Of a DNA stretch of 10,576 nt, positions 1 through 6,127 are shown piece by piece (position 1 is the first letter of the stretch; the number at the start of each line of letters is the position of its first letter). Both the position numbers and the translations under genes were made by a program. Source of the DNA: an uncultured Clostridium sp. (GTDB lineage Bacteria > Bacillota > Clostridia > Clostridiales > Clostridiaceae); the NCBI RefSeq assembly GCF_934754915.1, contig NZ_CAKVKB010000118.1, forward strand, positions 1-10,576, read 5' to 3'. The notes under the pieces are model-generated. The model was not told the DNA's origin. It ran no database searches and saw only the letters and a program-made list of their open reading frames with translations.

Positions 1-285
1 CATAATGTGTTAAAATTATATTACAATTAGAATTTTATTATTGAATATTACTATTAGTTCTAAAAATATATTAAATAATATATTTTAAATAAACTTGGGT
101 AATAGAAAATTTAACTAAATAAATTTCAGTATTAATATTATTTTGAAATTCTAAATATAAATTATTCAATTAAATATAATATATATTGCAATAATAAATT
201 TGTATAATATGAAAAAAATTTTGCAAATGTTTTAGTATTCACTGTAAATTGTCAATTATACATTATTAATTGCGGTATATATTTT
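1..285. other. A+T-rich gene-free stretch
   Basis: No reading frame here has a plausible ribosome binding site, and I recognise no RNA gene. What can be seen is very A+T-rich sequence with one perfect A/T-only hairpin at 63-86, two copies of the self-complementary hexamer TTGCAA (186-191 and 221-226), and a TATAAT at 203-208 that lacks a well-spaced -35. It lies beyond the rpmE terminator, so it is probably the spacer between rpmE and a neighbour outside the window. Small RNAs or operator sites cannot be excluded by eye. Confidence 0.6.
63..86. repeat. Perfect A/T-only inverted repeat (10-bp arms, 4-base loop)
   Basis: The arms AAAATATATT (63-72) and AATATATTTT (77-86) are exactly complementary around the loop AAAT. 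With no G or C the hairpin would be weak as RNA and has no flanking U-tract of terminator type. It could be a protein site, a weak cruciform, or chance in a very A+T-rich stretch. Confidence 0.4.
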
Positions 286-317
286 AAGAAAAAAAGAGAA
301 AGACAATGTCTTTCTCT
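286..317 (-). terminator. Intrinsic terminator of rpmE
   Basis: Read on the minus strand, AGAGAAAGA (317-309) and TCTTTCTCT (303-295) form a perfect 9-bp stem around a 5-base loop (308-304). It is followed at once by six T residues, a C and two more Ts. It starts 8 bases after the rpmE stop codon, so it ends the rpmE transcript. On the plus strand the stem is preceded by As and followed by only a weak T tract, so it looks mainly one-directional. Confidence 0.85.
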
Positions 318-324
318 AAATTTT

Positions 325-534
325 CTATTTGTTGCTAAGACCGAATCTCTTGTTGAATTTATCAACTCTTCCGCCAACATCAACGATTTTTTGTTTACCA
401 GTGAAGAATGGGTGGCATTTAGAGCATATTTCAACTTTAAGTTCTTCTTTAACAGAACCAGTAGTGAAAGTGTTTCCACATGCACACTTAACCACAGCAT
501 CGTGATGGTATTCTGGATGTATGCCTTCTCTCAT
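325..534 (-). CDS. rpmE: 50S ribosomal protein L31 (zinc-binding, C+ type)
   Basis: Encodes L31, a small protein of the large ribosomal subunit that helps bridge the subunits. The 69-residue length is normal. It starts with the family signature MREGIHPEYH. The four zinc-ligand cysteines of the C+ form are present as C17-x-C19 and C37-x-x-C40, and the motif HPFFTGKQK (41-49) follows. The ATG at 534 is preceded on the minus strand by AGAGGTGA (548-541) at 6 bases, which fixes the start. It has its own promoter at 577-605 and its own terminator, so it is a single-gene unit, divergent from tdk. A zinc-type L31 can act as a zinc store, and some bacteria switch to a zinc-free paralogue when zinc is scarce; no paralogue lies in this window. 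Identification is secure. Confidence 0.97.
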   Translation of the reverse strand: MREGIHPEYHHDAVVKCACGNTFTTGSVKEELKVEICSKCHPFFTGKQKIVDVGGRVDKFNKRFGLSNK

Positions 535-558
535 TATTTTTCACCTCTTTCAATTTGA

Positions 559-581
559 ATAATCAATAACTATTTGATTAT
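559..581. promoter_or_regulatory. Inverted repeat over the rpmE start site, candidate operator
   Basis: ATAATCAA (559-566) and TTGATTAT (574-581) are perfect 8-bp inverted arms separated by 7 bases. The repeat overlaps the -10 box of the rpmE promoter (577-582), and its centre (570) lies where transcription should begin, about 7 bases past the -10. That is a classical repressor position. The arm spacing differs from the 7-1-7 layout known for Fur, Zur and PerR boxes, so no regulator is named. Given the A+T content, chance is possible. Confidence 0.4.
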
Positions 582-605
582 ATCATAGAGAATAATCTGC
601 GTCAA
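577..605 (-). promoter_or_regulatory. Sigma-A promoter of rpmE
   Basis: On the minus strand TTGACG (605-600) is followed by a 17-base spacer and a perfect TATAAT (582-577). Transcription would start near 570, giving a leader of about 35 bases before the rpmE ATG at 534. This near-consensus arrangement fits the high expression expected of a ribosomal protein gene. Confidence 0.85.
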
Positions 606-655
606 TAAAATTGTAGTTTTAAGTAAATTCAAAAAATATTATACATATAAATATC

Positions 656-684
656 TTTTTATGGCAAGTATTAAATGTTATAAT
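656..684 (+). promoter_or_regulatory. Probable extended -10 promoter of tdk
   Basis: A perfect TATAAT at 679-684 is preceded by TG and one base (676-678), the extended -10 form. The -35 region about 17 bases upstream (656-661, TTTTTA) is poor, which an extended -10 can tolerate. Start would be near 691, with a leader of about 29 bases. It likely drives tdk, the DUF1385 gene and prmC. Confidence 0.6.
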
Positions 685-719
685 CGTTAATGATAAAGAA
701 AAAGGAGATATAAGTACAA

Positions 720-1307
720 ATGAGTAAGTTATATTTTAGATATGGAGCGATGAATTCAGGAAAATCAACGCATTTAATGCAGGTTGCACATAACTATGAA
801 GAACGGGGAATGAAAGTACTGATATTAAAACCTAAAATTGATACTAAAGGTGGAGATACATTAGTTTCCAGATTAGGCGTTAACAGGCATGTAGATTTGT
901 TAGTTTCAAAAGAGGACGATTTATTTGAAATAATTACTGAATACCTAAAAGAAGGAAAGAAAATAAATTGTATACTAGTAGATGAAGTTCAGTTCATGAA
1001 AGCAGAACAGATAGATCAGCTTTTTGAAATAGCAGTAAAGATAGATATTCCTATAATATGTTATGGACTTAGAACTGACTTTAGGACAGAAGGATTTGAA
1101 GGAAGTGCAAGACTTTTGCTTTTGGCTCATAGCATAGAAGAAATGAAAACCATATGTGCATGTGGAAGAAAAGCTTTATTTAATGGAAGAAAAATTAATG
1201 GTAAATTTGTATTTAAAGGCGAGCAGATTGCTATTGATGAACAAAATAATGTTGAATATGAATCATTGTGTGGACACTGCTATTACAAATACAAGGAAAA
1301 TTTATAA
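720..1307 (+). CDS. tdk: Thymidine kinase (type II)
   Basis: Phosphorylates thymidine (and deoxyuridine) with ATP to dTMP in pyrimidine deoxynucleoside salvage in the cytoplasm. The 195-residue protein has the normal bacterial TK length. It shows the P-loop GAMNSGKST (9-17), the Walker B/catalytic stretch VDEVQF (87-92, E89 the expected catalytic base), the YGLRTDF segment (115-121), and four zinc cysteines at C146, C148, C184 and C187 of the C-terminal lasso domain. The only nearby ATG is 720; AGGAG (703-707) lies 12 bases upstream, slightly long but otherwise good. It is first in a run with the DUF1385 gene (21-base gap) and prmC. Its salvage role matches upp and the dCMP-deaminase-family gene further down. 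Family assignment is secure. Confidence 0.97.
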   Translation: MSKLYFRYGAMNSGKSTHLMQVAHNYEERGMKVLILKPKIDTKGGDTLVSRLGVNRHVDLLVSKEDDLFEIITEYLKEGKKINCILVDEVQFMKAEQIDQLFEIAVKIDIPIICYGLRTDFRTEGFEGSARLLLLAHSIEEMKTICACGRKALFNGRKINGKFVFKGEQIAIDEQNNVEYESLCGHCYYKYKENL

Positions 1308-1328
1308 GAGAGTAAGTGATGTATATAA

Positions 1329-2240
1329 ATGAAAAGGCGTGATGTAGGAGGTCAGGCTGTAATTGAAGGTGTTATGATGAAGGGGAGTAAATGCCTTGCA
1401 ACAGCTGTAAGAACTCCAAAAGGAAATATAGAAATAGATCGTAAAGATAGCAAACCCTTAACTAAGAAATACCCTATACTTAATATCCCGTTTATAAGAG
1501 GTTTTTTTGTACTTATAGATTCTATGAAAACAGGAATGGAATCATTAAATTATTCAGCAACATTTTTAGATGATGAAAATGAAGAACCAACAAAATTTGA
1601 ATTATGGCTTCAGGATAAGTTTGGGAAAAAGGCTAATGATATAATAATAGGATTTACAATGATTGTATCATTTATATTTTCCATAGGATTATTTGTAGCT
1701 TTGCCTACAGGAATTGCATCTATATTTAAGCGTATAGGAGCATCTCATCTGGCATTAAATTTGATAGAAGCATTTATAAGGATAGGAATACTTATATTAT
1801 ATATGTATGTAATAAGTAAGATGAAGGATATATATAGACTTTTTCAGTATCATGGAGCAGAACATAAAACAATATTTTGTTATGAAGCAATGGAAGAACT
1901 TACAGTGGAAAATGTGAGAAAGCAGCCAAGGCTTCATCCTAGATGTGGAACAAATTTTATGTTTCTTATAATGTTTGTAAGTATAATTATTTTTTCATGT
2001 ACTGGATGGGGTGGAATTGTTGAAAGGTTAGTGTTGAGGATTGTTCTTATACCCGTTGTTACAGGCATAAGTTATGAATTGATAAAGTGGCTTGGAAAAG
2101 ATGATGGAAAACTTGCTAAGATAGTAGCATATCCAGGTCTAAAACTACAGTTGCTTACAACAAAAGAACCAGATGATTCTCAAATAGAAGTTGCAATTGC
2201 ATCATTAAAAGCTGCGGAAGGAATTGAGAATATTGAATAG
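1329..2240 (+). CDS. DUF1385 family multi-pass membrane protein (YqhQ-like)
   Basis: A 303-residue protein of the DUF1385 family, whose biochemical role is unknown to me. It carries the conserved features GGQAVIEGVMM (7-17), YHGAEHK (174-180) and HPRCGT (203-208). About four hydrophobic segments are visible (roughly 104-127, 143-163, 208-226 and 234-254), so it is an integral membrane protein. The HGAEHK and HPRCGT motifs contain His, Glu and Cys and could bind a metal or act catalytically; that is inference. A TAA directly precedes the ATG at 1329 in frame, and the GGQAVIEGVMM motif needs this start, although the upstream ribosome binding site is weak. The gene's last codons run into the candidate prmC start region, so the two are probably translationally coupled. 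This family commonly sits beside prmC and prfA in Firmicutes. Confidence 0.88.
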   Translation: MKRRDVGGQAVIEGVMMKGSKCLATAVRTPKGNIEIDRKDSKPLTKKYPILNIPFIRGFFVLIDSMKTGMESLNYSATFLDDENEEPTKFELWLQDKFGKKANDIIIGFTMIVSFIFSIGLFVALPTGIASIFKRIGASHLALNLIEAFIRIGILILYMYVISKMKDIYRLFQYHGAEHKTIFCYEAMEELTVENVRKQPRLHPRCGTNFMFLIMFVSIIIFSCTGWGGIVERLVLRIVLIPVVTGISYELIKWLGKDDGKLAKIVAYPGLKLQLLTTKEPDDSQIEVAIASLKAAEGIENIE

Positions 2241-2244
2241 AAAA

Positions 2245-3093
2245 ATGACAATTGAAGAATTAATCAATATGGGGACAAAAAAATTAAGAGACAGTGGAAT
2301 AGAGACAGCTAGACTTGATTCAGAATTATTGCTTGGAAATGTAATAGGAAAAGAAAGGCTGTATCTTATAACTCATAAAGAAGAAAATGTCGAAGAAGTA
2401 TTGAGCAACAGTTTTTTTGAAATGATTTCAAAGAGAAGCAGAAAAATGCCGGTGAAATATATTTTAAATAAATGTGAATTTATGGGTATTGAGCTTCATG
2501 TTGAGGAAGGGGTATTAATACCAAGAGGAGATACTGAACTATTAGTAGATGAAGTATTAAAAAACATTAAGAAGGATGATGAAAAGCAAATATGTGATTT
2601 ATGCTGTGGTTCAGGTGCAATAGGTATATCAATGGCATATTTAAGAAAAAATATTAGAGTTGATATGTTGGATTATTATCCTATTCCAAAGAAAGTTACG
2701 TTAATAAATATAAAAAAGTACAATCTTGAAGAAAGAGTTTCATTTATAGAGAGCGATCTCCTTGATGTAGCAATAAAGAAATCAAAAAAATATGATATCA
2801 TAGTATCAAATCCACCATACATTGAAACTGATGAAATAGGAAAACTTATGGATGATGTTAAAAAATATGAACCTCATACTGCGTTGAATGGTGGAATTGA
2901 TGGTCTGGATTTTTATAGAAAAATTGCAACAGACAGTATTAAAGTTCTAAATGAAGATGGAATACTAGCATTTGAAATAGGATATAATCAAGGTGAAAAA
3001 GTAAAATCCCTTATGGAAGATAATAATTTTAAAGAAATAAGAGTAATTAAAGATTTTGCTGGTTTGGATAGAATAGTGATTGGACATTTATAA
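2245..3093 (+). CDS. prmC: Peptide chain release factor N5-glutamine methyltransferase
   Basis: Uses S-adenosylmethionine to methylate the glutamine of the GGQ motif in release factors RF1 and RF2. From the ATG at 2245 it is 282 residues, the usual PrmC length. An N-terminal helical domain (about 1-75) leads to IPRGDTELLV (92-101; most relatives have RPDTE), the SAM-binding motif DLCCGSGAIGI (118-128), and the diagnostic catalytic NPPY (189-192). It ends with the GLDRIVIG stretch (273-280). The region after motif I reads LDYYPIPKK (142-150) in place of the usual D-I-S-x-x-AL, a local divergence. The start is uncertain: in-frame TTG codons at 2224 and 2233 precede ATG 2245, and AAGGA (2218-2222) is best spaced for TTG 2233, but family N-termini fit MTIEEL at 2245. 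Its target RF1 is encoded next. Confidence 0.94.
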   Translation: MTIEELINMGTKKLRDSGIETARLDSELLLGNVIGKERLYLITHKEENVEEVLSNSFFEMISKRSRKMPVKYILNKCEFMGIELHVEEGVLIPRGDTELLVDEVLKNIKKDDEKQICDLCCGSGAIGISMAYLRKNIRVDMLDYYPIPKKVTLINIKKYNLEERVSFIESDLLDVAIKKSKKYDIIVSNPPYIETDEIGKLMDDVKKYEPHTALNGGIDGLDFYRKIATDSIKVLNEDGILAFEIGYNQGEKVKSLMEDNNFKEIRVIKDFAGLDRIVIGHL

Positions 3094-3193
3094 AATTATG
3101 AATTAATGAAATATAAACATATCCATAAATGTTATGGTAAAATGTGTATAGAAGTTTTGTTTAAATTATTAATGACAGTTATTGTAGACTTGA

Positions 3194-3223
3194 TTGATTA
3201 AGTATCGAAATATATGATATAAT
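3194..3223 (+). promoter_or_regulatory. Promoter of prfA
   Basis: TTGATT (3194-3199), an 18-base spacer and a perfect TATAAT (3218-3223) preceded by TG plus one base (3215-3217), an extended -10. Start would be near 3230, about 29 bases before the prfA ATG. There is no convincing terminator after prmC, so prfA may be read both from this promoter and from upstream. Confidence 0.7.
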
Positions 3224-3258
3224 ATAGAAATGCCAAAAATAAAGTACGGAGTGATTAC

Positions 3259-4341
3259 ATGTTATTAGATAAGTTAGAATTTACAGAAAATAAATATGAA
3301 GAATTATCAGTTAAAATCAGTGATCCATCAATAATGCAGAATCAGAATGAATGGAGAAAACTTTGTAAGGAACATGCTGATCTGGAAATTATAGTGAATG
3401 CATATAGAGAATATAAAAAGGTTGTTGAAGATTTAGAAGCTAATAAAGAAATGTTAAGCGAAGAAAGTGACAAAGAAATGAGAACAATGCTTAATGAAGA
3501 AATTTCTGATCTTACAGCAAGGGAAGAGGAATTAGAAAATCAGATACAAATATTATTGTTACCTAAAGATCCTAATGATGATAAAAATGTATTTGTTGAA
3601 ATTAGAGGTGGAGCTGGTGGAGAAGAAGCTGCACTGTTTGCTTATAATCTTTTTAGAATGTATACAAGATATGCTGAAAATCAAAGATGGACTGTTGAAA
3701 TTATGAGTTTAAATGAAACAGATCTTGGTGGATTTAAGGAAGTTGTATTTATGATTAAAGGTCATGGAGCATATTCCAAATTGAAATATGAAAGTGGAGT
3801 TCATAGAGTACAAAGAGTTCCAGATACTGAATCAAGTGGAAGAATTCATACATCAACAGCTACAGTAGCTGTATTGCCAGAAGTTGATGATGTTGAAATT
3901 GAAATTAATGAAAAAGACATAAGAATAGATGTGTTTAGAGCATCAGGAAATGGAGGACAGTGTGTTAATACTACAGATTCAGCAGTTAGAATAACACACT
4001 ATCCAACTGGTCTTGTAGTTTCATGTCAAGATGAAAAATCACAGTTGAAAAATAAAGAAAAAGCTATGAAGGTATTAAAATCAAGACTTTATGAAAAAGC
4101 TGAAAGAGAAAGAGCTGAAGGAATAGCAGAAGACAGAAAGAGTCAGGTTGGTACTGGAGATAGAAGTGAAAGAATTAGAACTTATAATTATCCACAAGGA
4201 AGAGTTACTGATCATAGAATAGGATTAACTCTATATAAATTAGAAACATTTTTAGATGGAGACATCGATGAAATGATTAATGCTTTAATTACAGCGGATC
4301 AAGCTGAAAAAATGAAAGCAATGGGTAATACACAAGAATAA
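3259..4341 (+). CDS. prfA: Peptide chain release factor 1 (RF1)
   Basis: Recognises UAA and UAG stop codons in the ribosomal A site and triggers peptide release. The 360-residue length is exactly typical. The acidic coiled-coil-like N-terminal domain covers about 1-105. The RF1 stop-codon tripeptide P-x-T is P188-D189-T190 within RVQRVPDTESSGRIHTS. The peptidyl-transferase motif GGQ is at 232-234, Q234 being the residue PrmC methylates. DRSERIRTYNYPQGRVTDHR (301-320) is the conserved C-terminal stretch. After GGQ this protein has Cys (C235) where many RF1s have His or Ser. The ATG at 3259 follows GGAG (3248-3251) by 7 bases. It has its own promoter 165 bases downstream of prmC. No frameshift element of the RF2 type is present, as expected for RF1. 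Confidence 0.98.
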   Translation: MLLDKLEFTENKYEELSVKISDPSIMQNQNEWRKLCKEHADLEIIVNAYREYKKVVEDLEANKEMLSEESDKEMRTMLNEEISDLTAREEELENQIQILLLPKDPNDDKNVFVEIRGGAGGEEAALFAYNLFRMYTRYAENQRWTVEIMSLNETDLGGFKEVVFMIKGHGAYSKLKYESGVHRVQRVPDTESSGRIHTSTATVAVLPEVDDVEIEINEKDIRIDVFRASGNGGQCVNTTDSAVRITHYPTGLVVSCQDEKSQLKNKEKAMKVLKSRLYEKAERERAEGIAEDRKSQVGTGDRSERIRTYNYPQGRVTDHRIGLTLYKLETFLDGDIDEMINALITADQAEKMKAMGNTQE

Positions 4342-4353
4342 TAATTACTTAAT

Positions 4354-4425
4354 TGGGGATTGTATCATAATTAGTTTTAGGAAATACTATAATTGTTTTC
4401 TTAATTATATTTTGAGACAGTCCCT
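4354..4425. repeat. 72-base imperfect palindrome between prfA and the next gene
   Basis: The left arm begins GGGATTGT (4356-4363), then ATC, then ATAATTA (4367-4373). The right arm has TAATTAT (4402-4408), then ATTTTGAG, then ACAGTCCC (4417-4424). Both blocks pair (8 bp with one G-U, then 7 bp), with a small asymmetric internal loop and a 28-base centre. TTAAT flanks it on both sides (4349-4353 and 4426-4430), like a short target duplication. It may be a miniature inverted-repeat element remnant whose GGGACTGTCTC-like end resembles insertion-sequence ends, or a structured intergenic RNA. Only three Ts follow the outer stem, so it is a poor intrinsic terminator. A TATAAT at 4388-4393 in the centre has no matching -35. 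Confidence 0.45.
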
Positions 4426-4451
4426 TTAATAAAGTAATTGGGGGAATTGAG

Positions 4452-5039
4452 ATGGACATATATACAGCTATAAAGAAAGAAAAATTTCATTTTAAAGTAT
4501 TTCTTATCACTATGTTTATAATTTCAATCCTTCTTCCAATAGCAATTGTATTGACAAATTTAACTAGAATATTTTATTTAAGTTATTTAGGGGTTATTGA
4601 ATTTTTAATAGTGATATCTATAATAATACGTTTAAATTATTATAAAGTAACATACAGATGTGCTAATAATAGGCTCATATTTAAAATAGGAATTTTCACC
4701 AAAGAAAGTTTGATAATATGTGATAAAGTTGCAATAGTACATACCAGCAAATCAGATTATGATTTAGAAATAGTAATAATAACAAGTGTAAAATTTAAAA
4801 ATAAATCTCTTAGAAATGTTGATAAAAATTTCTTTAAAAGGTATCCTCAAGTCGAAAGTGAGTATAATTATATAACTAAATTAAATCCTGACAAGGAATA
4901 TTATTTTCAAGTTATAAGAAGAGGCGGACTGAAAAAATATCTATTATTAGACATAATATATAAAAATTGTGTTCAGGCAATATATACAGAAGAGAGTATT
5001 CAAAATATAAAAATTGCTAGAGGTCAGACTATAGTTTAA
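4452..5039 (+). CDS. Uncharacterised two-helix membrane protein, possibly with a PH-like cytoplasmic domain
   Basis: I do not recognise this 195-residue protein with certainty. Two hydrophobic helices (about 15-35 and 41-60) with a short intervening loop anchor it in the membrane. They are followed by a soluble, mainly beta-looking region from about 62 that is rich in Lys, Tyr and Ile. The segment around 66-100 (V-T-Y-R-x5-L-I-F-K-I-G-I-F-T-K-E, then a valine-rich strand) is reminiscent of the bacterial PH-like (bPH2/YdbS) layout; that is only a resemblance. A conserved-looking C-terminal block reads RRGGLKKYLLLDIIYKNCV (156-174). GGGGA (4441-4445) lies 6 bases before the ATG, so it is translated. 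It sits 18 bases upstream of the Sua5 gene and is probably co-transcribed with it. A function in translation cannot be inferred from position alone. Confidence 0.8.
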   Translation: MDIYTAIKKEKFHFKVFLITMFIISILLPIAIVLTNLTRIFYLSYLGVIEFLIVISIIIRLNYYKVTYRCANNRLIFKIGIFTKESLIICDKVAIVHTSKSDYDLEIVIITSVKFKNKSLRNVDKNFFKRYPQVESEYNYITKLNPDKEYYFQVIRRGGLKKYLLLDIIYKNCVQAIYTEESIQNIKIARGQTIV

Positions 5040-5057
5040 TAGAAGGAAGGTAAAGCG

Positions 5058-6107
5058 TTGAATACAAGAGTTAGTGAGATAAAAGATATTCTAAAAGAAG
5101 AAGATAAGATAAAGGAAGCAGCACAAATTATAAAAAATGGAGGTATTGTTGCATTTCCAACAGAAACAGTATATGGGCTTGGAGCAGATGCGCTTAATGA
5201 AGAGGCAGTAAAAAAAATTTTTATTGCAAAGGGAAGACCACAAGATAATCCTCTTATAGTTCATGTAGCATCAAAAAATATTGATAAATATGTTCAGGAT
5301 GTTCCAGAAATAGCATATAAACTGATGGATAAATTTTGGCCAGGACCTCTTACAATAATATTAAAAAAAAGAGATATAATACCTTATGTAACAAGTGCAA
5401 ATCTTGAATCAGTAGGAATACGAATGCCTGATAATGAAATTGCACGAAAACTTATAGAAATGTCAGGAACAGTAATAGCCGCACCTTCAGCAAATATAAG
5501 TGGAAGACCAAGCCCTACAGATATTAAGAGATGTATTGAAGATCTTGATGGTAGAGTTGATTGTATTATAGGGGGAGATATAAGTAGAATTGGAGTTGAA
5601 TCTACAATAGTGGATTGTACTGTAAATCCTCCTCTAGTTTTAAGACCGGGTGGAATAACATTAGAGATGTTAAAAGAAATTGATTCCAAAATAGAAATAG
5701 ATAAGGCTATAATGCAGAAACCAAGCGAAAATTTAAAACCTAAAGCACCAGGAATGAAGTACAGACATTATGCGCCCAATGCAAAAGTTATAATAGTTTC
5801 AGGAAATAGAAAAAATACTGTTGCAAAGATAAAAGAAATGGTAAACTATAATATAGAAAAAAAGAAAAATGTATGCATATTGACTGTACGAGAAAATGAA
5901 AGTGAATATGATAAAGGAACAAAAATTATATTAGGAAGTCTTATGGATTTATCAACAGTTGCTGCGAATTTGTTTGAAGCATTAAGAAGATGTGATGATT
6001 TAGGCGCAGATTTAATTCTTGCAGAAGCCTATGAAGAAAAAGGTGTCGGAGTTGCTATAATGAATAGACTTAACAAAGCAGCTGGATTTGATATTATTAA
6101 TGTTTAA
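5058..6107 (+). CDS. L-threonylcarbamoyladenylate synthase (Sua5/YwlC type)
   Basis: Makes threonylcarbamoyl-AMP from threonine, bicarbonate and ATP, the first step of t6A formation at position 37 of ANN-reading tRNAs. At 349 residues it is the long two-domain Sua5 form, not the short TsaC form. The YrdC domain (about 17-205) carries FPTETVYGLG (33-42), the K-x-R motif KGRP (58-61) with NPLIVHV (64-70), APSANISGRPSPT (142-154), ESTIVD (181-186) and RPGG (196-199). The linker KAPGMKYRHYAP (229-240) that closes the active site is intact, followed by the C-terminal Sua5 domain to the end. The start is TTG at 5058: AAGGAAGGT (5044-5051) lies 6 bases upstream, and an in-frame TAG at 5040 excludes longer forms. 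rpiB follows after 20 bases, probably in the same transcript. Confidence 0.95.
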   Translation: MNTRVSEIKDILKEEDKIKEAAQIIKNGGIVAFPTETVYGLGADALNEEAVKKIFIAKGRPQDNPLIVHVASKNIDKYVQDVPEIAYKLMDKFWPGPLTIILKKRDIIPYVTSANLESVGIRMPDNEIARKLIEMSGTVIAAPSANISGRPSPTDIKRCIEDLDGRVDCIIGGDISRIGVESTIVDCTVNPPLVLRPGGITLEMLKEIDSKIEIDKAIMQKPSENLKPKAPGMKYRHYAPNAKVIIVSGNRKNTVAKIKEMVNYNIEKKKNVCILTVRENESEYDKGTKIILGSLMDLSTVAANLFEALRRCDDLGADLILAEAYEEKGVGVAIMNRLNKAAGFDIINV

Positions 6108-6127
6108 ATTTTAGGAGGTATTTTATT

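Noticed and set aside
203..208. TATAAT in the left gene-free stretch
   Set aside because: The nearest -35-like TTGCAA is only 11 bases away, too close for a promoter, and no gene lies downstream on the plus strand before the rpmE terminator.
252..500. Minus-strand open frame of 82 codons
   Set aside because: Overlaps rpmE in another frame and its terminator; the product has no recognisable motif and no good ribosome binding site.
1346..1352. AGGAGGT inside the start of the DUF1385 gene
   Set aside because: It is the coding sequence of the conserved Gly-Gly of GGQAVIEG; a start downstream would remove that motif.
5384..5689. Minus-strand open frame of 101 codons
   Set aside because: Lies wholly inside the Sua5 gene on the opposite strand and looks like a shadow of its codon pattern.
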